DNA of 64,000 bases from Paramecium pentaurelia. Lineage: Eukaryota > Ciliophora > Oligohymenophorea > Peniculida > Parameciidae. The stretch spans positions 248,001 to 312,000 of the forward strand of contig CAJJDO010000080.1 of NCBI GenBank assembly GCA_905183005.1, written 5' to 3'. Of this stretch, positions 36,531 to 47,296 are shown piece by piece (the stretch's first letter is position 1; every line of letters begins with the position of its first letter). Made by a program: the position numbers and the translations under genes. The notes beneath the pieces are model-generated. The model saw only the letters and a list, made by a program, of their open reading frames with translations, was not told where the DNA came from and did not search any database.

Positions 36531-37970
36531 TCACACATATAATTATTTCATCTTACTATATGACAAATAGACTAATTCTGGTATAACCATTGTATAATGA
36601 TTACCACCAATAATTATCTTTTTATTTTCTAATTCTTTCTCAATTTTCTACATTTTCTCAAAATATCCAGGTTAAAATTCAATAAAGCTTTATATCCAAT
36701 CATTTTTAATTATCATTTTTGGATCTTAAACATTTATTCCTAAATGAGAACTCAATTCTTTAAGAATCTAATCATCATTCACATCTTTTTATGTCATCAC
36801 AGTTAGATTAGTTGAATCTTTAGGATATTGCATTGGAAATTACAATGAATCTGCAAGCATTCCTAATATATTTTGATTCTAATTTGGATTTATTAAATAT
36901 CCAAGACCTCTAAACTTAAATAATAATACTTTAATTACATCAGAAGGTAATATCTTTTAATCCCAACAAATATTTCTTGTTATCATAGAATTATTCTTTA
37001 TCTTTTTTAAATCATCCTTGATATGATTTAAATTTGAATTCTCTATCATAGAAACTATTTCTGATGATGGTACATTTAAAAATATGTAATCATATTCAAT
37101 TTTTTTTATTTCTTTATTTTCATTTTCGATAATCAATTATTTTTATTCAATATCTATTTCTTTTCCCCTAGTATTCAAATGAATTTCAAAATCTTTTTCT
37201 TTTGTATTATCTTATAAATATCTTAATATTCGTTTTGGTAATGAATCCAATCCATAACTAAATCTGTAACTATTTGCTATTAAAATATTAATTTTATTTG
37301 ATACCTTTATTTAATATCTTTTTCCTCATCTATTCAAATTCAGCATCATAAATTAAATCCTTCTTTAATTGTACTTCATCATATGAAGACATATAAACTT
37401 TTTAGAAACACATATTCTTTGATAATCTATATACAGATTCTCCAAATAATCCATAAAAAACTGTTTCAGCATATTTCTTTGTTAATTCTTTACCTAATAT
37501 TTCATCTAAATATTCTCCCAAATTATCAGATTCTATCTTATTAAATAATATTTTAGGATATGCTTTGATTAAATTAAATAATTCATCTTTCCCATTATCC
37601 TTAATAAATCTAGATATAGTTTTTAAATTCATTTGTGATGGTACACTCTTTAATGCTCCATTCCAATAGAAATAATTATAAGGTTATTATATACTAGTCA
37701 CAACTAAACATATAACTATTATATACATTCAGGATAAAGACCAATTTTATCTATCATATAAAATAGAGGTCTATTATATTTTCCTAATTTAATTGAACGT
37801 GGACCCTCTTCAAATATAAATTAATTTTCTTTTCTTGTTTTTATTATTCCTCCTATTCTATTAGATGATTCAATTATAGTGATTTTGGCCTTAGGATACA
37901 ATTACTTAATGAAAAAAGCATTGCTCAAACCTGATAGACCTGCACCAACAACTAAAAATTTATAAGACAT
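36531..37970 (-). CDS. PPOX: Protoporphyrinogen oxidase
   Basis: 462 aa (human enzyme about 477); introns 37704-37726 and 37278-37305. It oxidises protoporphyrinogen IX to protoporphyrin IX, the next-to-last step of heme synthesis, with FAD. N-terminal FAD-binding Rossmann motif LVVGAGLSGLS and acidic IIESSNRIGGIIKT; FEEGPRSI; mid-region YGLFGESVYRLS and FSYGLDSLPKRIL; C-terminal NHYTMVIPELVYLSY. The PGYFEKMQKIE and GGNH-type end match flavoprotein amine oxidase/PPOX architecture. The PPOX call over other amine oxidases rests on the FEEGPRS and GFGxxxL-type segments and on length. Confidence 0.85.
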
Positions 37971-38549
37971 TTTATAAAAAATAAAATTTATGATTTTCAT
38001 TTATACACATGTAAATTATCATAAAAAAATATTCAACTCTTATTTATCATTTAGTTTTTATATATTTCAATTTATTAATAAGATAAAATTTAACACTCAA
38101 TATTCCTTGTTTGATATTAATTTTTACTATATATATTAATATTAAAATTGAAAAATTACTATTAAATTTTATGACATTATATATATATAGATGGATCATA
38201 CTATATTATATGAAATTTTAGGTTAGTCTTATGATTAGTAGATTTAAAAACCTTTTTAATATTATAATGAAATAATAAAAACAAAGACTTTTTGTTTTTA
38301 TTATCTTTATATATATATTTTATCATCTCATACAAAAATTCTTATAATTAAATATAATTTTATATAATGTATATCTTTTTTGGTATTTTAAAAATTGTAT
38401 TAGTTATTGCAACTCTAATCAATACAAATATCAAAGAATTTCTTTTAACTAATTTCACTAATAAGAGTTTTAATAGATAAAGATGATTAATAACATAATA
38501 ATGATTATTATTTACAATATTTCGAGGTATAAGAGCCTGATAAATAAAA
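37971..38549. other. Intergenic, no gene seen
   Basis: About 580 bp of A/T-rich sequence with several TA runs (about 38172-38190 and 38308-38320). No reading frame with coding character was found on either strand. Confidence 0.6.
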
Positions 38550-39131
38550 TCAATGATATTCTATCTATTATAATATTCCTTATTTATATTATCCTACTCT
38601 TATCTTGTATTCTTAATCAAATATTGTGGCTCTTCCTTCCAAATTACCATCTTTAAACATTCCGAATACTTTAGCATTTTTATAGTACAACACACCTTTT
38701 CCATTAAACTTATATTATTAATCCATTTATCCTTAATAATGTGTCCAATTCTTTTCCATCTAAGTAATGCTTTATTTATCGAAATACTTATTATTAAAAT
38801 CTTTATTATAACGAATAGCCTTTCGAGTATCAGAATATTCTATTCTCTAAAATTATTAAAGCAAAACTGACTTTCTTTGTTGTAAAGCAGCAATCTTTTA
38901 ATTAATAGATAAAATTTCATTTATAGTATCAGAAGAGAATTATTATGATAATTATCTCTAAGTCTTTTATATAGGCTCTACGAGAGTAGAAGGAGTACGA
39001 ATCTTTTTCAAATTAATGGGGCTAATTTAAGGTTTTTTTATTGTTGAAACATCACTAGTTAATAAACTGTATTTCTCTGATGATTGTCTAGTTGTATCTA
39101 AAAGTGAAGGAGATTTTTTATGCTTAAACAT
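38550..39131 (-). CDS. MORN-like repeat protein, unknown role
   Basis: 193 aa without introns. A Ser/Thr/Gln-rich first half (KSPSLLDTTRQSSEKYSLL) is followed by a central coiled coil (KIAALQQRKSVLLQQFQRIE) and a C-terminal part with degenerate MORN-type units: YKFNGKGVLYYKNAKVFGMF, KDGNLEGRATIF, YKIRVGQYKQG. MORN repeats often bind membranes or the cytoskeleton. Only two or three weak units are present, so the label is provisional. Confidence 0.6.
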
Positions 39132-39382
39132 TTAACGAACACAAATAATTAATATATAATTTTAATATTATTGTTTTTCAACATATCTAAATTGTATAGT
39201 GGTATAAATATATATATATCTTAATCTAAATACTTAATTTTTATGAGATATTCTAAAAATTCTTTATATTAAAATTATAAACTATTAGAACTCTTTTTCT
39301 TTATATTAGTTAAAGAGTTATAGCACAATTTTGAAGATATTTTGCTGAATTTATTAAAATTAAAGAAAAAAACAAAATATTG
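39132..39382. promoter_or_regulatory. Divergent intergenic region
   Basis: 250 bp between the start of the MORN-like gene (minus) and the first HTH-like gene (plus). A/T-rich with a TA run at about 39211-39221; no named element. Confidence 0.4.
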
Positions 39383-39720
39383 ATGCCAAAATAGCAATTG
39401 TAACCCAAAAGACCTTATTATAAGATGTCATTTTAGAGTAAGGAGGCTTTGAAAACTCTAGTATTCCAAAAAGGATTTACTATTAAATAAGTATTAGATT
39501 ATGATTATTTTTAAAGGCTGCTTAAACTTTATCAATAAATTATACAAGTGCTAAAACAATTATTCTCCAATTTAGGGAGTAATAGATAAGAAAATGTATT
39601 AAATATTTATCAATGAAACCTTGTCTTGTTAAATAGGCTTCAAAAATTAAATATAACCTTAAAATTATTTCCTAAACTGGTGGAGTAATGGTAAATGAAA
39701 AAATATATTGTTTAAGATGA
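39383..39720 (+). CDS. Small HTH-like protein, paralogue A
   Basis: 103 aa after a 26-nt intron (39491-39516). Core: KEALKTLVFQKGFTIKQ | AAQTLSINYTSAKTIILQFR, where | is the intron. The pattern KEAL...G.TIKQAA..L.I...TAK resembles helix-turn-helix (psq/transposase-type or sigma-like) DNA-binding segments. The C-terminus shares KIISQTGG with paralogue B. See 40262-40593. Could be a small regulator or a domesticated remnant of a mobile element; function unproven. Confidence 0.65.
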
Positions 39721-40261
39721 TTGATGTAATGTATACATAATATAAACTATATTCATTTAATTAATAAATTAACTGATCATTCTTAATCTGTATTATTATT
39801 AAGTTTGCTATCTACTAATGGTTAATATAATCAATAAATAGAAGTTCGATATAATTATAGTGAATTTTATTTAAGTTGTGCTTCATTATGCAACTTTTGA
39901 GTATAAAAATAATGAGAAAGTCTAATTTATAATTATTGTTTATAATAAAAGAAGATATTTAATTAGATAGACATTGATTTAGTCAAATTAATTTGTTGTT
40001 CATTCAAAATTAAGATGCATTTTAAATATAAAAACATCATATATAATATTATAATCAAAATATATAAATATTTTTTAGTTTATAATAATTTAGTAAATTT
40101 TTGTATTTAATTAATGAATGATTAAATAATTCTTATAATAAGTATTTATAAATTATTCCTTTATTAATATGCATCAAATAAAAGATTTATTTCCCTATTT
40201 TTTATTAAATAAAAAGAAAGATGTATATAATTAAAAATAAATTAAACATCACATCAAAACT
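39721..40261. other. Intergenic between the two HTH paralogues
   Basis: About 540 bp of AT-rich sequence with no supported gene on either strand. Confidence 0.6.
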
Positions 40262-40593
40262 ATGTCTAAGACTTCTGCTAAAAAAAGATAATATGTCAAA
40301 ATTTCAAAAAATGAAAAGCAATCCTTACTTCAATTAGTCTTCTATAATGGAATGAAAATTAGAGAAGTAATAACATTATTAACAATTAGGCTGCCTAGAA
40401 ATTGAACTTAAAATATGCTGCAGCTAAAACCTTTGTTCTATAATTTAGAAAAAAATTAATAAGAAAAGAATTTAATTACGCTTCTGATAAACCTTGTTAA
40501 ACTTGTCCTAGAAGAGATGAGAATACTACATTTAAAATCATATCATAGATTGGAGGAAAAGAAATCAGTTCAAAAACTTACATGTACAATTGA
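40262..40593 (+). CDS. Small HTH-like protein, paralogue B
   Basis: 102 aa after a 23-nt intron (40367-40389). Core: EKQSLLQLVFYNGMKIRE | AAQKLNLKYAAAKTFVLQFR, with the intron at exactly the same place (just before AAQ) as in paralogue A. Both have a Lys-rich start, the same helical core, a KPC motif (DKPCQTC here, MKPCLVK in A) and a shared KIISQ-GG near the end. B has an extra CxxC-type pair. The shared intron position shows the two came from one duplicated gene. Confidence 0.7.
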
Positions 40594-41580
40594 ATAATAT
40601 AACTATTGTTTGTAAATATTTATTATAATTTATAATGTTCTCTTAGACTTAAAGCTTTGATGATAAATTTCAAACAAAAAATTACTTTAAGCTAAAACTT
40701 AATCATCTAAAGTTGTAGTATCAGTTAAATATTCAATGAACAATAATTTAATTTCTATAACTTTAGAATGGTTAATATATATATCATTTGAATATCATAA
40801 TAGATAAATCAAACTTAGACTTTGTTTGAAAATAAAGAAACAATTGAAAAATTATAGAAGGTTAAAAAAAGTATATAACAATTTAAATCTTTTATAATTA
40901 ATTTAAGCTAATTAATAATCAAATCTTAAATTCTTTCTAGAAAAATTGTTTTAGTCTCTTATAAGTCAATGATAATAGTTTTATCTTCTTTATCAATATT
41001 AAATTCATTTTATAAGTTAAGAGTATTAGTATAATATTTAATGACACAATCGAAATTCTTTACTATTTTAATCTAATGATATTTGGATTAACAGTATAAA
41101 ATTAATAGAAATCATTGTCCTAGTAGTTATTAAAATGATATAAATAAAAATTAAGGAATCAACAGTTTATTTTAACATGTACTAATTATCTTCTTATATC
41201 ATAATTGCATTTTAATACATTAAATTATAAATCTTTTGTTTATAGTGTAAAAAAAGATAAAAATCACCTTATATAAAAGACATATAATAATTGAATAGAA
41301 TTATTATACAATTCTTGATAATATTATAACAAGAAGATTTGTAATACTTTTTCTTAATTAAAATTTCTATTAAAGATTAAAGTAATATTGACTTAATCAT
41401 ATTGATCAAGTTTAGAAGATATAGATTTACATATTACTCATTGATAAGATAGAGTTGATGAATAAGGGATGGCAGTTTGATTTATAAAAGATGAGAAGAT
41501 TCTTAATAGATTTTGAGTTAAAGAGCAGATGTAATAATGAACTTTATTAATAAATATCTATTTTAAATAATAAAGTCTAA
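40594..41580. other. Gene-poor AT-rich stretch
   Basis: Almost 1 kb without a supported gene. From about 41390 one frame stays open into the PP2C start (reading DQVQKIQIYILLIDKIEL...), but it has no start codon with good context, the known PP2C N-terminus begins at MGPYLSQ, and open frames of this length are expected by chance when only TGA stops translation. Confidence 0.55.
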
Positions 41581-42593
41581 ATGGGACCGTATCTAAGCCA
41601 ACCAAAAACAGAAAAGTCTACAGTTACAGGCTAAAATTAAGTACTTTAATATGCTGCCACTCATATGCAAGGTATTATAGATTTATTAAATTAGGATGGA
41701 GAAATACAATGGAGGATGCTCACATTTCTGATATAAACATAGAGCAAGATGTTCATTTATTTGCTGTTTTCGATGGCCATGGAGGAAGTGAAGTAGCTAT
41801 ATTTGCAGAAAAACATTTCAAAGAAGAATTGATGAAGAATAAAAACTATCTATCAAAAAATTATGAAAAGGCTTTGACAGAGACATTTTTCAAAATTGAT
41901 AAAATGTTATAAGAGCCAGCTGGTTAAGATGAGTTAAATAAAATAAGAGGAGCAACTGATGAAGGTAATTTATATCCAGATTATAGCATCTTTGGCTGGA
42001 TGCACTGCTAATGTTGCTTTGATTGTTGGCAAGACTTTATATGTTGCTAATGCTGGAGATTCAAGATCATTTTTAAATAGAGATGGAAAGCCATTTGATA
42101 TGAGTAAAGATCATAAACCAGATGATGATTAAGAGAAAAAGAGAATAGAGAGAGCTGGAGGTTTTGTATCAGATGGTCGTGTCAATGGTTTAATTATATA
42201 ATATTATATAAGGAAATCTTTCATTATCAAGAGCTTTGGGAGATTTGGAATACAAAAAAGATGGCAGATTTAAGCCTGAAGAATAGATTATAACTGCATT
42301 ACCTGATATTAAAGTAACATAATTGACTGTTGCTGATAAGTAATTCGAATATATTTAATATTTGATTAGGTTTTTATTGATGGGATGTGATGGTGTGTTT
42401 GAAACATGGGATCATCAATAAATACTTAACTTTGTCAATTCTGAGTTGAAATCTCATTAAAGTCTGTAGAAAGCTGCTGAAAAATTGCTTGATTAATTGT
42501 TGGCAAAAGATACATCATGTAAATATTCACATCTATAATCTAGTGGGTACTGGATGTGATAATATGACTTGCATTTTGGTTCAGTTTAAATGA
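41581..42593 (+). CDS. Protein phosphatase 2C (PPM family)
   Basis: 295 aa; introns 41672-41694, 41965-41986, 42188-42212, 42340-42369 and 42519-42543. PPM motifs: GWRNTMEDAHI, LFAVFDGHGGSEVAIF (DGHGG metal site), ANAGDSRSF-type segment AGDSRSFLNRDGKP, SLSRALGDLEYK, FLLMGCDGVFETW and GCDNMTCILV (metal-binding Asp). It dephosphorylates Ser/Thr with Mg/Mn. The N-terminus MGPYLSQPK has Gly at position 2 in a myristoylation-like context. The 30-nt fourth intron is a multiple of 3 and free of in-frame TGA. Size is minimal for the family, with no extra domains. Confidence 0.95.
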
Positions 42594-43310
42594 TGAATCA
42601 ATTGAGTATCAAAAACATATAAAATAAAATATAATTTATAATTATTATAGGATCAATTATTATTATTCAAACAAAAAATTTGTTCATTTATATCTATTAT
42701 ACATTTAACTCATAAACTCTCTAATTATTTTTGGTTATCTTATTTTATATGGATTATATGTAGATCACTTTATACAGTTATTAAAGTATAATTATAAAAA
42801 ATAAGTAATTTAATTAATGATAACTACACATAGCTGAAATATTTGAAAGAAATAAATAGTTATCTATATTCCAAGAATAAATTGAAAGTTTATTTGACCT
42901 AATATCCAAATATCTTACAAAAAAATTAATTAAAAAAACTTATAAATTTATGGATTTCATAATAGATAAGTGCAAAAATAATTGATTATTGTATTCTATA
43001 AGAGGATTCATATTATATAATATATTTAGATCATGGATTCTAAATGTTTATCTCAGTATATAAGATATTTATTTAAGAACTTTATAATTGATTATTGCAT
43101 TTGTATGGGTTTAAATTTATTCTACAATATTTGATTTTGTATTTTTAGTATTATCAAATTAAGAGTTGAAATTTTAATCAAATTCTTAAACCAAGAACTC
43201 AATAAATATAATGCTTTGGTATTATTATTTTAGGGTAATATTTATTTATTAAAAAATATAATGTATTGTCATGTAGAGACATTAAAATTATCGTAATATT
43301 AAAATGTACT
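42594..43310. other. Intergenic, AT-rich, no gene supported
   Basis: About 700 bp of A/T-rich sequence after PP2C. A reading just upstream of the next gene, starting from TTG at 43266 (LSCRDIKIIVILKC), joins its frame, but ATG 43311 is the first AUG in phase and was chosen. Confidence 0.55.
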
Positions 43311-44603
43311 ATGAGTATGACAAATCAATCTAGAGCTTCAGCTATGTTAATTTTCGTAGATAACAGCAGAACGCTGATCCACAAACTCCATGAACTATTT
43401 AAGCACATGAATGAGAGTGAAGCTCTAATCATTTATATTTGCAATGAAATAAATTTTCCTTAATTATCCGATTAAATAATTATGGTTTCATACTTGAATG
43501 AGTTTTCTACATATTGCAGAACTGTAGGACTCTTAGGACTCTAAGAATCATTTAAATAGTAGTAAAGTACATTGGAAGAAACATTGCTCATGCATTTGAT
43601 AACTCTAAAGAGGGAATAATTGATTGAATTATCTACTCGTATTGTAAGGATATGGAACATCAATAATAGAGATCAAAAATAAGGATCTTCATAGGAAAAC
43701 CAATAAAGAAAAATGTCAGTTAGTGATATGTATACAAAGTCTAGTTCTTAATTAAATCATCTATATGAATAACATATATTAAATGAGGAGAATCAAATAG
43801 TCAAACGAGATTAATAAATTAATCATCTTATGAAGGAATGCACATTTAAACCATAAATATCAAAAAAGAGCTAAAAATTAGAATTAAATTCACCAGCTCA
43901 TATTAGATTGAATAATTATGCAATGGACTCTAAAATAAAATTATAAATAGTTTAAGAACTTAATTAGAAATAAGAATTAAAAGATTGTACTTTCAAACCT
44001 TCAATTAATATTAAATCAATTGGTAATAATTAATCAGTTGAAAATCCATTTGATAGACTATATTAAAATGCATTAACTTAAAGAAATAAAACACCTAGAA
44101 ACAATGAAGATTCATAATTTACTTATCGTCCTTAATTAATTAGCTCTCCTATAAAATTATAATAATTTGAAGGTATTTCAGTAGAAGAAAGACTATATAA
44201 TCATCATTTTGAGAAAATGAATAATGTGGCTATGAAATAAGAGGAACTTTAATAAATTGAATTAGAATAATGTACATTTACTCCTGTTATTAATTAATAT
44301 GGTAATAGTAGATAAAATGAAAAAGTCTATGAAAGATTATATAATCATAGTAGTGTAAAATCAGTATCAGATGTAAAAGATCATTCAATATCACATATTA
44401 ATAAGAAATCAGAATCTTTAATTAAAAAGCCATAATCAGAAAATAATTCATATGTGACTTAATTTTACATAGAATCCAATCCATTTGATCGATTATATTA
44501 AGAACATTAAAGATAAGAGAAAAAGAAGAAATCCAATTAAATATAATATTACTAATCTATACCTTTTAAACCAATACTAAATAAAAAATTATCATTATAA
44601 TGA
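43311..44603 (+). CDS. CTFxP-repeat protein, unknown role
   Basis: 430 aa, no intron. After a short helical start (ASAMLIFVDNSRTLIHKLHELF; SEALIIYICNEI) the protein has repeated short motifs: ECTFKPQI, DCTFKPSINI, FTYRPQLI, QCTFTPVINQ, IPFKPILN, each followed some 20-30 residues later by NPFDRLYQ, VEERLYNH, VYERLYNH, NPFDRLYQ. This alternation of [C/F]TFxPxI and [E/D]RLY units is common in long cytoskeletal and ciliary proteins of protists; that link is from general knowledge, not proven here. Confidence 0.75.
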
Positions 44604-45283
44604 ATATAAAAATATATTTAATAATAGAATTTCATTTTTAATATTTACAAATAAATATAGAAATGTGAATAATTTACATAAAATATAACAAAAAACAGTA
44701 TAATAATTATGAATTAATTAATTAAATTGTTTTTATAGATTCAATATAATAATATTATTATATAATTCCTATTATATATTAATTGATTATATGTAAAAAT
44801 AGAAATATTTAGAGTATTTATCATATTGTATTGATATATTTTTGATAGTTTAAAGTATATATAGAACTATTGAGATAATTAGATATAATCTATTAATTTA
44901 ATAAGAATTAATTAAAATTCATTTAGCTTTTGTTAATTAATAATGTTGTGATAATATAAATCTTATGGAATTAATAAATGATTGTTATTTATTAATTAAG
45001 TCAGTATATAAAATAGAATGAATATGATTTATAATATACTTAAATTAGAATATTTTCTAATGTAATTGATAATGTGTGGATTTCAATTAAGTTAATTTAT
45101 TAAAAAGTATAATGAATCCTTATTTATGAGAATGCTACTATGTTAAATTATTAATTCATAAATCAAAGACTTAAAATTCTTATAAATATTTTAAGATAGT
45201 ATTGGTGTGTAACTCTTATTCCCAAAGATTATTTAGAATGAAATATTATATTCAGTTGATTAAAAATAATTTTAATATTCTTT
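44604..45283. other. Intergenic, AT-rich, no gene supported
   Basis: About 680 bp of extreme A/T content with scattered ATG and TGA codons. No reading with coding character was found. Confidence 0.55.
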
Positions 45284-47216
45284 ATGTCTTCTTTGTTTAA
45301 TGAAGTACCACTCTAGAAAGTTATTGCTAATAAGGCATAAGTAACAGTAACTATATTAGATAGAAAATAGCCATTCTAGTAATGATGTTAAAAGATATAC
45401 AAAAAGAAGAAGAAGAGATTTTGAAATAATTTAACAAAATGACTAAAGATGCTCGAACGATTAATGAATTATATGAGATTATGGAAATGATTAACTATGA
45501 GATGAGTGTGAGGAATGATGACAAAATGATGATTTTAAATGAAATCACTCTACAAGAAGAGTTATTGTAAATGCTTGAATATATTAAAGATTGACAGAGT
45601 AGGCAAGTCTATAGAAATAAATAAGTAGTATATCTAAGGATCTAGAGACATCAGAAAAGTTTTAATAAACAAGATCTTTACGTCAAACTGGAAGATTCTT
45701 ATAATTCAATCATAGCAATCACAATTTGAATGTTGAGACCAAAATACTATAATCAAATATAATTACAAGTTATGATTTTGAAGAGTAATCAAAGTTAAAT
45801 GATAAAATTCAAGATAATATATTCAATGATCCTATTAAATATAATACATAAGAAGGTATTGATGAAACATAAGTATATGATTGGATTCTTGATATAGATC
45901 TAATAAATAATGTTTAATAAGGATGGACAGTCTATATTAGTAAATAGTTTTAAGCAAACAAAGAATTAGTAGGATTAGCTAATAATGATAATAAGGCTCA
46001 AATAAAATGGGAAGGTGCCACAGTTGCAGTTGTAGGATTATATGATAAAGGTAAAACTTTTGTATTAAACAATCTTACTTAATCTAATTTACCATCTGGA
46101 AAGAAAGTAACAACAAAAGGAATTTCATTTAAACATGTTGATGTAGATTCAGGTACTTAATTAATCTTGGTTGATACTGCTGGAAGTTATTCACCTGTCA
46201 AAATTTAATCAGCTATGAGTATTGTAGAAAAAGAAGCTACTGAACATTTTATTATAGATTTAGTATTTGAATTAAGTGATTATTTCATTTGTGTTGTAAA
46301 TGATTTTACTTCACTTGATTAGAGATATTTAGATAGATTATCAAGATATATTTAAAATAGTTCAAAAACATTTAGAGAAATAATTGTAGTTCATAATTTG
46401 AAGGAAGTTGAAACTGCTGAAATATTATAACATGTTTGGACAACTTAAGTGACTTAAATATATTCAACTGGTGGATCAATATAAAGAACTAAGGTTGCAG
46501 CTACTAATCCTAGAATTAATGAATTGTAAGAAAAACATGTTTTATGGTTTAAAACACAATATACAAGACATGTTTGTTTAGTTAGTGATGATAGTCAATT
46601 AGGATTAGATGTTAATCCATGGGTTTTTTCATTATTAAAATATTGGTTAAAAGCAGTTTTTGTTCCTGTTAATCGATAATTTTCTGTTTGTGAAAATATT
46701 CTATAATATGCTACTAGTAAACTTACTTAGTATTTTAAAAGAGAAGTGAATGTTAAATTAATAGATACGGATAATTAATATGTTAAGAAAATTGTTTAAA
46801 TGGAGGCTGATTTATAAGATGGAGAATTGAAGATTCCTTAAACAAATATTGATTAATCTGGATTAATATTAGCTAGACCTGATTCATTTGCTCCTGCTAC
46901 TGATATTATTGCTAATGATAAATATACTATTTATATGGATGTACCAGGAATTAGTGAAGAAGATATTGAAATGTATAGATAAAATGTAGTTACAATTGTT
47001 AAAGGAAATAGAAAAAAACCATATTAAGAAGAATAAAGTGATCATATTAAGAAATAAGAGAGAAAATATGGAGAATTTACTTTAAGTTTTAGAATTCCTG
47101 AAAATTTTGAAAGAAAATGGAAACATTTTGGAATTGAAAATGGTGTATTGAAAATTGTATATGAAAAAGATAAAGATGATATCATTCCAAGCAAATTTGT
47201 TAGTTAAGCAGAATGA
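45284..47216 (+). CDS. Large GTPase fused to an Hsp20 (alpha-crystallin) domain
   Basis: 628 aa; introns 45341-45363 and 45567-45589. Residues 1-150 are coiled coil (IQKEEEEILKQFNKM, DLETSEKFQQ). Residues about 230-480 form a P-loop GTPase of the dynamin/atlastin-GBP style: ATVAVVGLYDKGKTFVLNNL (Walker A, G-x4-GKT), TKGISFKHV (switch I), LILVDTAGSYSP (DxxG-like DTAG) and IIVVHNLKEVE in the place of the base-binding loop. Residues about 510-620 are an Hsp20 domain: DSFAPATDIIANDKYTIYMD, VPGISEEDIEM, FRIPENFE and ENGVLKIVYEK (the GVLxI/V signature). Small heat-shock domains hold unfolded proteins; joined to a membrane-type GTPase, the role is unknown. Confidence 0.87.
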
Positions 47217-47296
47217 AAATATTATTTTTTTTTGAGATATTCTGGTTTATATTTAAATAAGTTTTAAGTCTATACAAAGTTTAATATTTAATTATC

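Noticed and set aside
41390..41580. In-frame upstream extension of PP2C
   Set aside because: Open by chance (only TGA stops); PP2C proteins in related organisms start at MGxYLS-type sequences.
43266..43310. N-terminal extension of the CTFxP gene from TTG
   Set aside because: TTG is not a credible start here; ATG 43311 in the same frame was used.
45284..45594. Separate small coiled-coil gene ending at TGA 45592-45594
   Set aside because: A good 23-nt intron (45567-45589) removes that stop and joins it in frame to the GTPase.
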